A DNA stretch of 64,000 bases from Seminavis robusta (GCA_903772945.1 CAICTM010000134.1:26001-90000), one strand, 5' to 3'; shown: positions 1 to 11,537, numbered from the stretch's first letter. Numbers and translations: made by a program. Notes: a model not told the origin generated them from the sequence alone.

Positions 1-1248
1 ATTCCAGGAAAAGTCGAGTGCATCCAGGAGGCGTATTCTTTCCGCCGTGATGAATCTAATGTTTGTTGTTGACTTCTCGTCACTGCCACTCCCTTTTTGC
101 TTTGTATGATTTGCCGCATTTCTTTCATAATCATTGTGGTCATCACCACCACCACCATTATCTTTTCCGTGCAATTCATCCCAATGCCGACGAGCTGTTC
201 TCTGGTTCATACACCACTTTCCCAGTGCAAAGGTGGTATGTCGTTGGACCAAATCGCCACCGTCACCATTAATCACTTTGATGACGACGGAATGTTGATA
301 ATTCTGCGGGACGTGAGCATTTCCAAATCGTTGATGATATTCCACGAGATACTGATAATACTGCGCCCATGCTTCCTGCTGCGTTCGGTAGTCGTCAAAG
401 ACGCCCAATTCTTGAAACTTTTCCAATCGTTCGGGTGTCAAATTGGTGGGCAAATCTTGCACCCAAAATCGATACTCGCGGCGTTGATTGCTGAGCCACA
501 CGGTGAGGCTTGGATTTTCTGAATGCACGGGTTCGTGGCCGTGTTTCTCCAAAAAGTCTACCAATTCTTGGTACTGTAATTCCCAAGTGGCATTCTGCAA
601 ATCCCAACAAAAGTCGACGCTTGCCAACAGTTTGCCTTTGGACTCGGAGAGTCGCGGTCGTCGTTTGGCCGTCACGTCAGCAGATGATGTTGGTTGTGCG
701 GCCTTTTTTTGTCGGACCCTTTGTGTGAATTGAATCTGATAATTTCGTCGAACGTTGCGTGACCACTTGTAGAGTTCCTTGTCGTGATAATCCGGCGGGA
801 CAATCGAATGCCCATGTTCCTTGTAGAATTCCTTTAACCGTTGGAACATGACTAGAAAGGTATTGCGTGTCTTTGGTTGGGCAGCGCGTTTCCGGGCTAT
901 GGTAACTGACCGTGAAATGGATCCTGGAAGACGACTCTTGGTACTTGTCGTCGTGGTACCGGTAGCTGTAGTTGTAGAATTGGAATAGGATACTATCTGG
1001 GGCCGCCGCCAATGGGGATTCTGAGCAAAGAGGCGTAGACTTCTTCGTGCACTATACCGGTAGTGACATGGTTGCCGAGCCCACGCATCGACAGATTTCA
1101 TCAGCCCTAATTCATGATGGGAACATGTCATGGACAACACTGCGACCAGTAGAAGCAGCCAATTGCGTGCCGCTGTGGGCTTTCCATAGCGAGAACGCTC
1201 CTTCTCCTGCCGTGGTCGTTTCCTCCTGATTCTTGGATTTGTAGTCAT
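1..1248 (-). CDS. Helicase-associated (HA) repeat protein with N-terminal signal anchor, 3' end outside the window
   Basis: One uninterrupted minus-strand frame runs from an ATG at 1248 off the left edge, giving the first 416 residues. An in-frame stop (TAG) lies just upstream of that ATG. Residues 29-40 are a hydrophobic stretch (NWLLLLVAVLSM) after a basic N terminus, so a signal anchor or signal peptide is likely. Three HA-type repeats follow, at about 131-199, 218-288 and 293-416. They show the family pattern of an aromatic/Leu helix, HGH or GNAHVP, then a W..N.R.-Y helix, e.g. FYKEHGHSIVPPDY, VWLSNQRREYRFW and ERIRLLDALDFSWN. HA repeats are abundant in diatoms; they are thought to bind nucleic acid, but their cellular role is not established. 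The combination with a membrane anchor is an inference from hydrophobicity only. No intron was seen. Confidence 0.8.
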   Translation of the reverse strand, partial: MTTNPRIRRKRPRQEKERSRYGKPTAARNWLLLLVAVLSMTCSHHELGLMKSVDAWARQPCHYRYSARRSLRLFAQNPHWRRPQIVSYSNSTTTATGTTTTSTKSRLPGSISRSVTIARKRAAQPKTRNTFLVMFQRLKEFYKEHGHSIVPPDYHDKELYKWSRNVRRNYQIQFTQRVRQKKAAQPTSSADVTAKRRPRLSESKGKLLASVDFCWDLQNATWELQYQELVDFLEKHGHEPVHSENPSLTVWLSNQRREYRFWVQDLPTNLTPERLEKFQELGVFDDYRTQQEAWAQYYQYLVEYHQRFGNAHVPQNYQHSVVIKVINGDGGDLVQRHTTFALGKWCMNQRTARRHWDELHGKDNGGGGDDHNDYERNAANHTKQKGSGSDEKSTTNIRFITAERIRLLDALDFSWN

Positions 1249-1766
1249 CGCTGCCCATTCAGCATCCCCTTCCAATTGCTATACGGTATGTAACAAAGAA
1301 TGAGCCCTCCTCACAGCTTTTATGCTTCCACAGCCAGTGACAACCACAAACATCAAAAGGATCTTGAAACTTGATGGGTGGTTCGAAAGTTGTGGAGCTG
1401 CGTCACCTGTCATGGAGCTCCAGAAATTCTTTCGTATCCGGTAGATGCGGTAAACCTAAGTTTACACAGAAACAATCAAAACAGATCGTATCCTTAACTC
1501 TTTATTTACCTCAGCCACCTTTCACAGTCAATCTTCCGTGCTGGTAATTAAGGCGGAGTTTTCATCGAAGGGTTAAGGATTACAGTACGAGGACTTTGAA
1601 GGAGGGGTAAACCTCGTTTGGCCGGAACATAGATTTTTAAAAAGATGCAGAGACACGAGAACCGCAAGACCACGAAAGACACGACAAAAGTCAATTGCCG
1701 CGCTTCCAACTGAGGAAACTGAAATACTTGCCAACAACTATAATAGCTACTAGAAGTAAAACGATA
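1249..1766. other. Intergenic spacer between two minus-strand genes
   Basis: This 518-bp stretch holds the upstream region of the HA-repeat gene and the 3' flank of the XPG gene. No conserved reading frame, RNA gene or repeat was recognised. A purine-rich stretch near 1590-1690 probably belongs to the XPG 3' region. Confidence 0.5.
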
Positions 1767-4700
1767 TCAGTCCAACGACATGCTCGGAAAGTTTGGCCTT
1801 TCAGAAGGATCGTCAGCGGAGCCTTCGGTTCCATCATTCGCATCTGAAGCGAGGTTGCTCGTTGCCGAATACGCTGGCGGTGCCCGAGCCGCGAGCTTGC
1901 TAGTTGCGGCATACGCATGCGGTGGTCGAGAAGGGAGCTTCTTCTTCTGCTGCTCCAGGACAGCTTCTGCGCGTTCGCGCTCGGTCCTTTTCTCCTCGGA
2001 TGACTTAGCTTGACCCAGATACGTCGACAGTTTCGTTGGGGCTTTCTTTGGTTGCGCTTTGGCATTCACTCGAGCGGCCTGTCCTGCCTGAACAATCTGA
2101 TCAATGGAGTTGTCATATTCGGTGAACGAGTCAGCGGTGACAGCAGGGGCATCCGCAGCTTCGAGGTTGACGTGGACCAGTCCCACAGCTGACTCCGTTG
2201 GCAACGATGTTCCCACTTTCGAACCCTGGCGTTCAAGTGCTTTGTTGAGTCTTGACCGCCTTCGCGGTCTCTTGGCTTTCGGAAGCGCCCGTTCCGAGAT
2301 ATCGCAAACTAGATCGCTTTCCTCGTTTCCTCCATTCCGAACAGATTCAAAGACTTTACGTAAGCGCTTGGAACGCACATCTGCAAACTTGATTCCGCGT
2401 TCATAGGTCATGTAGGAGTCGATACGAGGTTGATACGACCTCTTTCCCTCGACTCGCTCGACGACTGGGGCCAAAACCCTTCGAGTTTCTTCGGGCACCC
2501 AGCCTGCGTGTTTGGTCAAAAATTTGAGTATGCCGTCCATATCCGGAACACCAAAGGAGAATTTTGTTGTGGAATTGTCCACGACAGGGTTGGTATACGC
2601 CGATATCACTGCATCCGATGGAAAGCTCTCCGGTGCAATCCATTTGTTCCGTCCTGTCCTATGTTCATAATGGAATCTCTGCTCCTTGGAAAGAACTTTT
2701 CCTTTCTCCTTCTTCGCGTTTGCTTCTACAACAGGTTCAAACCCGTCCAGCCATGCCCGAAATCTCTGAAGCCCCCCTTTCAAGTCTTCCGCCACATTGA
2801 AGTCCCGAATAACCTCCATTCCGTTGACAATGCCCACGCCTTTCACGCCCTCTGTGTAATCTCCTCCCAACAACATGGCCAAAGCGATCATGCCATTGCG
2901 TCCGATACCCAACTCCCGTTCAGCGTCACTAGCTTTGTAGATTTCGACGTACTTCTGGTCGTCGAAGATGTTCTTATAGATTTTCTTGGCACCAAATACA
3001 AAGGCATCGCTATCTTCTGTCACGACACCATTGACAAGCCCGAGCTTTTCTAATTCAACGCACTGCGCCTCAGCCTCGGCAGGGGCCTGCACCCAAGGCA
3101 CACCAAACAGCTGCAACAAGCACTTGATTTCCTCCTGCATTTCGTCTGTTGGGGCCTCGGAATCGCGCTCTATTGATGCATCGGCTATCTCAGTCTCGTA
3201 TTCTTGAATCGGCTCCGCCGTTTCTTCAGCGTTATCAGCGTTGATGTCCAGTACGTTTTCGCTGCCCGAAACAATGTCGACCGCGTTATTGGCTTCTTCG
3301 GACTCAGGTCGGAGAGGGGATTCGTCTTGTTTAGTTTGTTGTCTTGTCTTGACTTGTTGATTGAGATGTTCTGGCTCGCGTTGTGCTGCCTTGTGATCAG
3401 CAATCGCGCGTCTCATGGCTCGTCCTGCCCAGTTGGTCAGATTTGCAGCTGTTGCTTCCGCCTGTTTTAACGCCGTATCGTTGTCAACTTCAACGCGGCC
3501 ACCAAAGTCGCCATCGCCCTGAATGTCCACATCCATGAATGGATCGTCGTCTTCCTCTTCGTTCTCAGCTGTCGACCCGGACTGCTGTCTGGGAAAGTCG
3601 CCGTCCTCTGTTGACGCCGATTGCTGCCTGGGAAAATCACTGTCCTCTGTTGACGCGGACTGCTGTCTCGGCAATCCGCCGTCCTCCATCGACGCAGACT
3701 GCTGTCTGGGGGTTTCTACCTTTTCCTCCCCTTGTTGCTTTGGCCTGTTGTCGTCATCGCCATTGTCCCCATCTTCCCATTCAACTTCATCATTCTCTCT
3801 TCCGTTGTCACCTGCTGCTTGATCGACAGCTTCGCTTTCTCGTGCATGGTTCGTGGAACCAGCCAGCACAGTTTTCCCAGGAACAGACTGCGAGTTTGGA
3901 GTGCAACTTTCCTCAGCATCAATTGCCTCGGAGCCAATGTCTCCTTCGACTGGATCCGTGTCCTCCCAATCAACATCGTCGTCATCACCAGACTCATCAG
4001 CTTCGTCCGCCATCATTGTTGGCATTACGATTGGTGGTTTCATTGGCATTGGCGCCGACGTCTTTGCTTTCAGTCTTTTAAGTTCGTTGTCGCTATCGAG
4101 TTTGTGAGACTCGAGATTTCGACTTGATTCGAATTCATGGTCGGGTTTATTGTCGTCGTCAATCGTGATGACCTTGGATTCTGCGTAGCTCGCCGCGTAG
4201 TTTGCATCTTCTTCTTCCTGAAGCGCCTTGGCCAACATTTGATCTTGAAGCTCTTGCGCTGCAATGTCGTCATCATCAACACTGTGAGCAGAATTAGACG
4301 GCTTGCCAGCCACTTTGCTTGGTTCATCGTCAATGACTACGACTTCATCGTCAAGCCCGGTCGTCTTCAACTTGGCATAGCTCTCAACAGGTTTACCGCG
4401 CAAGAAACCGCCTCCTTCCTCGGAGGAATCATCGTCGTCGACCCGAAAGAGGGGTCCGGCCATTGTAACGGCTGCTTTGGCAGAAACCGGAAGTCTCCGC
4501 GCCCCTTTGGGTACCCTCCGACTGGCGGGCTTTGCTGCGTCGTCATCCCATTCTCCGCCAGCAGTATCTTCGTTATCGTCATCTTGAAAACGCACCTGCC
4601 TGCTCTGAGTATCTTGTGTTTGTTTCCTGTGTAGTGGCTCCTCCCCATCAGTCTGAAGAGAGCTTATCCCCGTACCAACGGTTTGGGCGTTGGTTCTCTC

Positions 4701-6375
4701 GCCGGAGGGTTTTGACACAGTAACGCTCTTCATGAATCCTCCACCCGTTTCCGAATCGTCGTCGTCGTCCGCATCCACAATTGCTTTTTGTTTGTTGGAA
4801 TTTCCATCAGAAGCAGCAAAGAAACCCCCGTCTGCATCATCGTCAGAACCCATTTCTTCATTTTGAGAGTGCCCCTGGAATCCCACTTTGCGAAGCCGAT
4901 GAAAGTGTGGACGGATTCCTCCATCTTCGTTTTCTCCGGTAGATTGCTGGGCAGACTGGCCAGTTTGTTGCCTTGACCTAAGTCTTCTAGCATTGGTGGG
5001 TCGTTCGTCAGTTCGCAGGAATCCTCCGTCGTCTGATTCCCCTCCTTCTTCGTCTTCGTCATCATCGCGCCCACTCGAGTCATCACTACTGCTGCTGCTA
5101 GATTCGCTGTCGTCGTTGAATTTGAAGGGGAACCCCTTGGACCTTTTCTTCTTTTTGCTTGGTGAATCCGCATCTTTCTCAAAAATGATTCGCCTGGTCC
5201 GGTCGGATGCCATGACTTCGCCTTGATCTTTGGAATCTCTGTGGACGGCCTTTTTGGCCATTTTGACAATATCCTTGTTGAGTTTGGATGATCTGAGGAA
5301 GTTGCGAACCTGTGTGGAGGAATACTCGGCAGCATTGGCCGCTACCGGGAGGAACTCTCGTCGACTGAGCATTCTCTGTTTCTTTTTTGCTTCTTCAATG
5401 GCACCTTTTCTATCTGTGGGATCCAACGACAAGATGTAGTCTTCGTCAAAAAAGCCGTCTTTGGATTTCCTCTTTTTGGATCGATGTTTCTTGCGACGGC
5501 GGCTGCGTCCGCTACTCCAAAGCACGTCATCGTACTCTACTGCTTCGTCCTCGTTGGATGATTCGCCATTTTTCTCTTCCGCCTCGTCATCGTAGTCCTC
5601 GTCGTCCTCATCCCCATCGACATCAATTGGTTTGTCCCAATCATTGTCATTCAGTATCTCCGTACTCTGGGTTTGTTTGTGAGAGCTGTTGCCATCTGTG
5701 ATGAGCAGTTCTCCATTTTGGATCCGAAAGTTGGCGGCATCCTCACTGCTGCCACTATTGTCGTTTTTCGCAATTTCACGTTCTGGCAACGAAAAACCGG
5801 GTGCAAAGGCCCCCCCTTCATCATCCTCTTCTACATTGTCATCATTGTTGTCGTTTCCATTATTGTTCATGTGAATGGCTACCTCCCGTTTTTCGTTGAC
5901 AACAATTTTGGCCTGTGCTCGTTTCAATTGTTCCATCAAGAGTCGCTTGGCCATGCGTTGGACCGCCGCCTCTCCATGCTGGGCGACAAACTGATCTCTT
6001 CGTCGTCGCCTGGCAATCAATTCTCGACGCTTGATTTCTGGAGTGGGACCGTCAAAGATAAACACTGGACGAATCCCATGAAATCTGAGCTTGCAAATCC
6101 GACGAAAGAATCCAATAATGTGCGCAGCAGGACGGACCGAGCCCGTATCGGGATCTTTCATGGCCTTGACGAATTGGGTCAGCCAAATACTGGCATCCAC
6201 TGGTAGACACAACCAAACAACCAAAGAGGAAGGAAGTACCGTCAGTACAACGCGGAAGTAGCTGGTAGCATTGCGACCGTGATCACTCACCTGCCAGAAT
6301 CTGCCCTTCCAGCGTTTCCACATCAATTCTCACGCCAATAGGCAACAGTAGCTGCCACAGACCCTTTACACCCAT
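1767..6375 (-). CDS. ERCC5: XPG/Rad2-type structure-specific DNA repair endonuclease
   Basis: Two exons (6375-6291 and 6199-1767) encode 1505 aa. The intron starts GTGAGT and ends CAG, and joining it restores the family N terminus: MGVKGLWQLLLPIGVRID, then GQILAVDASIWL. XPG makes the 3' incision in nucleotide excision repair. The XPG-N domain occupies about residues 1-105, with metal-binding D30 (VDASIW) and D78 (FDGPTP). The XPG-I domain follows at about 1045-1200, with the acidic pair E1070/E1072 in PAEAEAQC, TEDSDAFVFG, and LGGDYTEGVKGVG leading into the helix-hairpin-helix. Between them lies a spacer of over 900 residues, highly acidic and low in complexity, with a four-fold 13-residue repeat (RQQSASTED type). 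The human protein is 1186 aa, so the spacer is expanded. The C terminus is basic, with KRPRRRSR as a likely nuclear signal. FEN1 and EXO1 are excluded by the large spacer. Confidence 0.93.
3567..3712 (-). repeat. 39-bp coding minisatellite inside the XPG spacer
   Basis: About four imperfect 39-bp units encode the repeating peptide RQQSAS(T/M)ED plus three variable residues. The period is a multiple of three, so copy-number change keeps the frame. Confidence 0.75.
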
Positions 6376-6991
6376 TTTGGTTCTTGCTTTCTTGTGTCGG
6401 CAAAGACACAGACACCTCAAGTGCTTTGGATTGGTATGAAAAACGATTCGAATGAAAGATCAGACGACCAGACTGATACCCTCTTTGGGAAACTGACCTT
6501 CAACTATGCCAGAGCCACGTATAATATCGACACCTATAGCCAGCAACAACCAGGAAAACTGATCTCTTCGTTCATCTCATGGGCACATCAATATCAAAAC
6601 ACTGCTACACTCAGAGGCTTCGCCTTATTGGACTGTTCTCAAGGCTTCGCGCAAGTGGAATGAAATTTTTGAGAGCTTTTGAGGTGGGCTTAAAATGGTG
6701 CCGGTAGCTGACAGCTTAGCCATTTTCTTTTGAGTCGAGTAAGTCGAGTCATGAGTCGATTGACGAGTAAGCTTCGTGATTGATGACGTCATCCCGTTGT
6801 TTTATTTGGTTATCACGAATGAAGTCCAGACGTGGATACCGTGCTTGGTACCCGTACCGGTACGACGGGTTTTGTCTGATGAGCCTAGACTTCTTCTTCT
6901 TCACATTGTCAAACCTTTAGAAAGCAACATCCAAAACCTCGACCACAAAACAAACAACCGAAGGCAGGCGAGCGCAAAACAAGAAAGAAAA
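6376..6991. promoter_or_regulatory. Divergent promoter region between XPG and the E2/F-box gene
   Basis: The two genes point away from each other across 616 bp. The interval contains a perfect TGACGTCA at 6784-6791 and a GTACCGGTAC palindrome near 6855. An 89-codon ATG frame at 6394-6663 has no recognisable similarity and was not called. No TATA box was identified with confidence. Confidence 0.45.
6784..6791. promoter_or_regulatory. CRE-like octamer TGACGTCA
   Basis: A perfect palindromic bZIP/CRE site about 200 bp upstream of the E2/F-box start codon. In diatoms, TGACGT-type elements mediate CO2/cAMP control of carbonic anhydrase promoters. Function here is an inference. Confidence 0.4.
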
Positions 6992-9088
6992 ATGAACACG
7001 AGCATCCTCGTTCTTCCCAACCCCCGGAAGCAACACGCCATTCGGCGGCTCCACAAGGACTGGAGAGAACTGAAACAAGAAAAAGACACGCTGCCAACCA
7101 TCTCGGCTGCTCCCACCTCCAGCATTTTCGAATGGCATTGCAATCTCAGGCCAGATCATGGACCATACGCGTCCACAATCATTCATCTGATACTTCAATT
7201 CACAGAGGATTATCCACACAAGCCACCTCGAGTAAAGCTTTGCTCGTGGATGAACCACCCCAACGTCTTTTCGGGAGGGTACATATGCCTTGACATGATT
7301 CAACCATGGGGACAACGGTATCCACAACCCTACACGGGCTGGACCTCGGCATACTCGGTTCTCAGTCTGTTGCTGCAGCTGCAGTCCTTCTTGTTTGCCG
7401 AGAACATTCCTCAAATATACGGCACAGCAAAGGGCCTCCTTGGTGGGAGACGATCCAAGGGGAAAATTGGCGACGCCATTCATCGTGCTCAACAATTCAC
7501 TTGCGCAGTCTACACACACGACGGAACACGGAGAATACACACGCACAGCAACCCGTGGCCGCCTCTGCCGACAGCCACGGGTATGGTTCCGCAGCCATCA
7601 CTATTATCACGACGAGACACACAACGGGCCAACAAACCCCTTCCTTTCCTGCCACGCGAGATTTTTACAAAAATCTTTTCCTTTCTGAACATCAGAGGGC
7701 TGGTCCAGGCTCGGGATGCTTGCGCCGAATGGGGAAGAATTGTCCATTCGTTCAACCTATTTGAACGATCCCAAGTCATGTGCTTTCATACCAAGGCCAC
7801 TGTCGACGACCCGGACACCATCCTGGGCATTGGCCTGAGCGTGGAATACTACCCAGACGGCAAGACACTCAAGATGGCCACGTCGCCGCTCGATGTCTTG
7901 TCACTGCATGCTTTTCAGAAGGAAAATATCCGCGGGGACGTTTGGGGAACCCGTCGCTTTGGTTTCTTTCTGCCGCTGGTCTTGAATCCTGATCATTCCG
8001 CCCGGGCTGTGGACAGAATGGAAAAAACAATGTATTCCATTATGAAGAACAGCGTCCTGCATTCATACGATAGCAACAGACGGCAACCACCACCACCCCG
8101 TCTTCGTTACGACCAGAAAGCCCACGCCGCGTTTCACCCACTCATGGCCTTTCAGTTGCTGGCAATTATGATGAATTCCATGGTCGTCCAGCTCATGAAT
8201 GCAGCCGAAGAAGGGGGAGAAGTCACCCGCTACGCCAGCGAAAAGGCTCTCGAAGGCTACTGCGCGTTCCACCATATTCTTTTGTTTTTTGCCAAGAGAT
8301 ATCCCGTGCTCGAGCAACACGCAGAGAAGCAAGTCTCTCGCTTCCTCTCGGCCTACTACTTTCGGCACAAGCTCCAAGAACCAAATTTGGGATTGCTTCT
8401 GATATGTCTCACTTTGAGCAAAACTGGATGGAATTCCCTCCGAAAACCACTCGTCATGGAGGCATTTGATCGCAATGTACGTTGGCTTTTGCGAAGCTAC
8501 CCATTGCTAGCGGAGGACTCCATATCTGCGGAAGATCGGTTACAATGGACTTTCCAGGGTGCCAAGACGTCCCTTCGCCTGTTGATGTTCCAAGCCTACT
8601 TTATGTCGCGTATTGGCAGGCCCTCAAATAAGCGTGGTCCCATGGAAGTGTTGGATCAATACGAACGGCAAATGGGAAAGCCAACCCCCAAGCAAAAGAA
8701 AGACCTTCAACGCAACGCCAAAGAGATTCTTGCGGTTACGACGTGGTCTCGATTCTTTCAGCGCTTGGGTGGGCCGATACCATCGGATGCTCGGCTTGCA
8801 GATATTCTGAAGCAGGCCGTTGCCAATAGCTTGCGAAAGAGATACCACGACCCAAACGAAGAAGCCAACAGAGTACTGAAGGAGAGGATTCGGGAGGAAA
8901 GGTGGCAAGCTGGAGCGGATGAGCGCGAGCAACGAGAGGCAGAGAGACTGCAAGAATTCTGGGAAACGAGGGAACGGACGCAGCGGGAGAGGAGAGAGGC
9001 GGAGAGGGAACACATGGCTCAGGAAGAGTTGGAGCGAGGCCAGGGGACTTTGCAAGGATTCGCGGGTCGGCCACGGAGAACTAGTTAG
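6992..9088 (+). CDS. Ubiquitin-conjugating (E2) enzyme fused to an F-box protein
   Basis: The ATG at 6992 gives 698 aa. It was chosen because the frame upstream, although open to 6776, lacks UBC-like sequence, while the UBC fold begins right after this Met. Residues about 12-140 form a UBC domain: WHCNL, a PP (KPPRVKL), H89-P90-N91, and GYICLDM with the predicted catalytic C99. The N91-to-C99 spacing is the usual one. A proline-rich linker leads to an F-box at about 217-255 (LPREIFTKIFSFLNIRGLV). A mostly helical region follows, and the last 90 residues are a highly charged Glu/Arg coiled coil. F-box proteins bind Skp1 in SCF ligases, so this single chain could carry both an E2 and an SCF receptor. 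No intron. The central 300 residues are not recognised. Confidence 0.85.
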   Translation: MNTSILVLPNPRKQHAIRRLHKDWRELKQEKDTLPTISAAPTSSIFEWHCNLRPDHGPYASTIIHLILQFTEDYPHKPPRVKLCSWMNHPNVFSGGYICLDMIQPWGQRYPQPYTGWTSAYSVLSLLLQLQSFLFAENIPQIYGTAKGLLGGRRSKGKIGDAIHRAQQFTCAVYTHDGTRRIHTHSNPWPPLPTATGMVPQPSLLSRRDTQRANKPLPFLPREIFTKIFSFLNIRGLVQARDACAEWGRIVHSFNLFERSQVMCFHTKATVDDPDTILGIGLSVEYYPDGKTLKMATSPLDVLSLHAFQKENIRGDVWGTRRFGFFLPLVLNPDHSARAVDRMEKTMYSIMKNSVLHSYDSNRRQPPPPRLRYDQKAHAAFHPLMAFQLLAIMMNSMVVQLMNAAEEGGEVTRYASEKALEGYCAFHHILLFFAKRYPVLEQHAEKQVSRFLSAYYFRHKLQEPNLGLLLICLTLSKTGWNSLRKPLVMEAFDRNVRWLLRSYPLLAEDSISAEDRLQWTFQGAKTSLRLLMFQAYFMSRIGRPSNKRGPMEVLDQYERQMGKPTPKQKKDLQRNAKEILAVTTWSRFFQRLGGPIPSDARLADILKQAVANSLRKRYHDPNEEANRVLKERIREERWQAGADEREQREAERLQEFWETRERTQRERREAEREHMAQEELERGQGTLQGFAGRPRRTS

Positions 9089-9579
9089 CTAAAGGCTAAT
9101 TGATGCTAGCTTGCCTATGGCTGGCGGAGCGGCGAATGCTTGCCTTGTTCGTTTCGTTCGTGCTTCTTGGTCAAATAGGGGCTACCCAGCGGGATCCTCG
9201 CCAATCCAAGGCGCCATGGGCTCGTCCCTCTGCGAAGCTGGAAACACATGAAGTTCTGCCGCCAAATCCAAGAGTCGTGAATGGTAATTGGATTTTTGGA
9301 TAAAAGTAAAAAAGGCTTGGTTCCCAGCGTATTAATAGTTTCTTTGTGCAACATTGGTAAAAATGAATAAACTAAACAAACCGAAAGACTCAGAACAGAA
9401 AAATGAGGCATGTCTCCAAAAGCCGTTGCTCATCATCCGATGTACCGGTAGCTAGCAAGTGAGCCTGTCAATTTTTTTTGGCCCGTGACTTGAAGCGGGA
9501 TTTTCATTGTCACAAACACAAAATCTCTTCGAATGTCCAAGTCTCAATTGTCTCAGATGTTGTTGGTTTGCAGCGTATA
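9089..9579. other. Intergenic spacer between two plus-strand genes
   Basis: The 3' flank of the E2/F-box gene and upstream region of the PLC-X gene (491 bp). It contains a TACCGGTA palindrome next to GCTAGC near 9443 and an AT-rich stretch at 9300-9400. No gene was recognised. Confidence 0.4.
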
Positions 9580-11537
9580 ATGAATCCAGAGGGCTTCGAG
9601 GTTGGCATGTTAGGCCACCAGACAAGAACAGAACGATGGCGAGAGCAAGCGAAGCCTCGGGATCAAGATGACAGCAGCAACTTCCGAGAGCACTACACGA
9701 TAAGACGCACTGCCCCTCCTGCCACCGGTGGTAGCCGATATTCCTGGAAAAGCAACAAAAAGAGCAACCGAAGAGTCGATTCCAACACCCTTTTTGCCGA
9801 TGAATACAGTGTCGAATCGAATGGGAATGACTCTGCAACCACCACAGAATCGGTGCAACAGCAGCGGAAACGAAAGTGCGCCATGAGGGTCATGGCCTTG
9901 TACATGGCCGTTGCGACCATCACATTTGTGTCTGTCCTGCTTTGGAGAATGGGTCTGGCTTTCAACGAAATCGATGACGATTACAGTTCACTTCAAGATC
10001 ACTACTCCAACCAGACAGACTTTGACGAGGACGGTCGCATGATATGCAATGGATTGGCATCAAATTGTCACAGAAGAGCCAATGAGCTCATGTACGCCAC
10101 CGTACACAATGCCATGAGCAGTCGAGAAGATGGCTTTCTCGCATACAACAATCTGTTCCCCTTGGAGGATGCTCTCATGGCTGGGTTCAGGGGGATAATG
10201 GTGGACTCCTGTGACTGCAAACGGGTGGGAATTCAGCTCTGCCATGGTAAGCAGCAGCAGTTCCGTTGCACCTTTGGTGCACATCTATCTCTTGTCTCTG
10301 TCTCACAGGAAACCCACCTTGTTTCTGATATCTCGTTTGATAAAAGGACTTTGCGTTGCTGGCTTCAGAAGACCCAAGAATACCTTTCAATCTATTGTGG
10401 ATTTTATGGTTGAAAATGAGTTTGAGGTGGTCATTATAGAGATTGAAGTCAGAGGGGAGAGTTTAGGGCCTCTTTTTGAAATTATTGCTGAAGTACCTGG
10501 ATTCAAAGAGTTGATTTACCAGCATCCTGATGGTGACATGCCGTGGCCAACACTGAAAGAACTGATTGAAACGGGAAAGGTAGGCAGAAGTCATCGCTGT
10601 CGATGGCACTTGCCACGACATCTTCTCACACTTCCTTGCATGAAATTTACAGAGACTGATCGTGTTTTCGCATAATGACAAGGGTTGTGACGACCGTGGG
10701 AATTGTCCAGTTGGTGTCATGAGCACATACAAATACGCATTTGAGACACCTTTCGCTCAAAGGGGGGTGTCAGAGCTCATGGATCTAGAAGGTACATGCA
10801 TTGTGAGCCGAGGCTGGTCCGATTCTGATTTCATCATTTCAAATCACTTTGCCAACAACGATCAAGGCATTCCTGAGCTTGGGATTGCAATCACTGTCAA
10901 CTCTGCCGAGAACCTTCTAATCCGATTGGAATACTGTCAACACAAGTTTGAAACCGATTATGGAAACCCAATCATCAATCTGCTCGTCGTGGACTTTTGG
11001 AACGTGGGAGATACTCTGGCGGTGGTACACAAATACAACAGCGAACTTCCTGTCATAACAGATGCCCCCTCCTCGCGTCCTAGTTACACACCTACCGAGT
11101 CACCAAAGCCATCTGCGATGCCTACGCGAGACACCAGCGTAGCGATTGAAGATGTGCTGTTGACGCCTTTACCCACTGTTTCGCCAACCACAGAGATTCC
11201 TACCTCAACTCCTAGCAAGTCACCATCGACAAACCTCCCGTCTATGACACCCACCCCACAGTCGACCGAGATGCAAGGTTCTCAAAGTCCAACGCTTTCA
11301 CTGGAATCATGGTTTGAATCTTTCATGAACACAGCTCCCACCGCTACGTCAAACAATGATATTGGGTTTGAGGACGAAAAGGAGATACAAGATGGCCTCG
11401 TTTCTTCAGCTTTCGAGAACCATAACATGTCTGGGTCGATGTTGATATCAGAGTTGACTCAGGCTCCATCTGACAACGAAGAAGACGATGGTCACTCTAT
11501 TCCTCTTCTAGAAAAAGAACCAAGGCCCAGCACATAG
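9580..11537 (+). CDS. Type II membrane PLC-X-domain phosphodiesterase-like protein
   Basis: Exons 9580-10246, 10347-10579 and 10653-11537 encode 594 aa; both introns are GTAAGC/GTAGGC...AG and in phase. The first 100 residues are polar and basic, residues about 105-127 are a transmembrane anchor, and the PI-PLC X-like catalytic domain follows outside. The two expected catalytic histidines appear as H176 (TVHNAMS) and H222 (QLCHG), with MVDSCDCK between them. The join GLCVAGFRRPKNTFQSI then FEVVIIEIE matches the family. The last 150 residues are Ser/Thr/Pro-rich (TPTESPKPS, TPSKSPSTN), resembling diatom cell-wall or mucin-like tails. No EF hand, Y or C2 domain is present, so this is the short bacterial-type PLC-X class; its substrate is unknown. 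Confidence 0.85.

Noticed and set aside
6394-6663. 89-codon ATG frame between XPG and the E2/F-box gene
   Set aside because: No family resemblance and it lies in a divergent promoter; it could be a chance frame.
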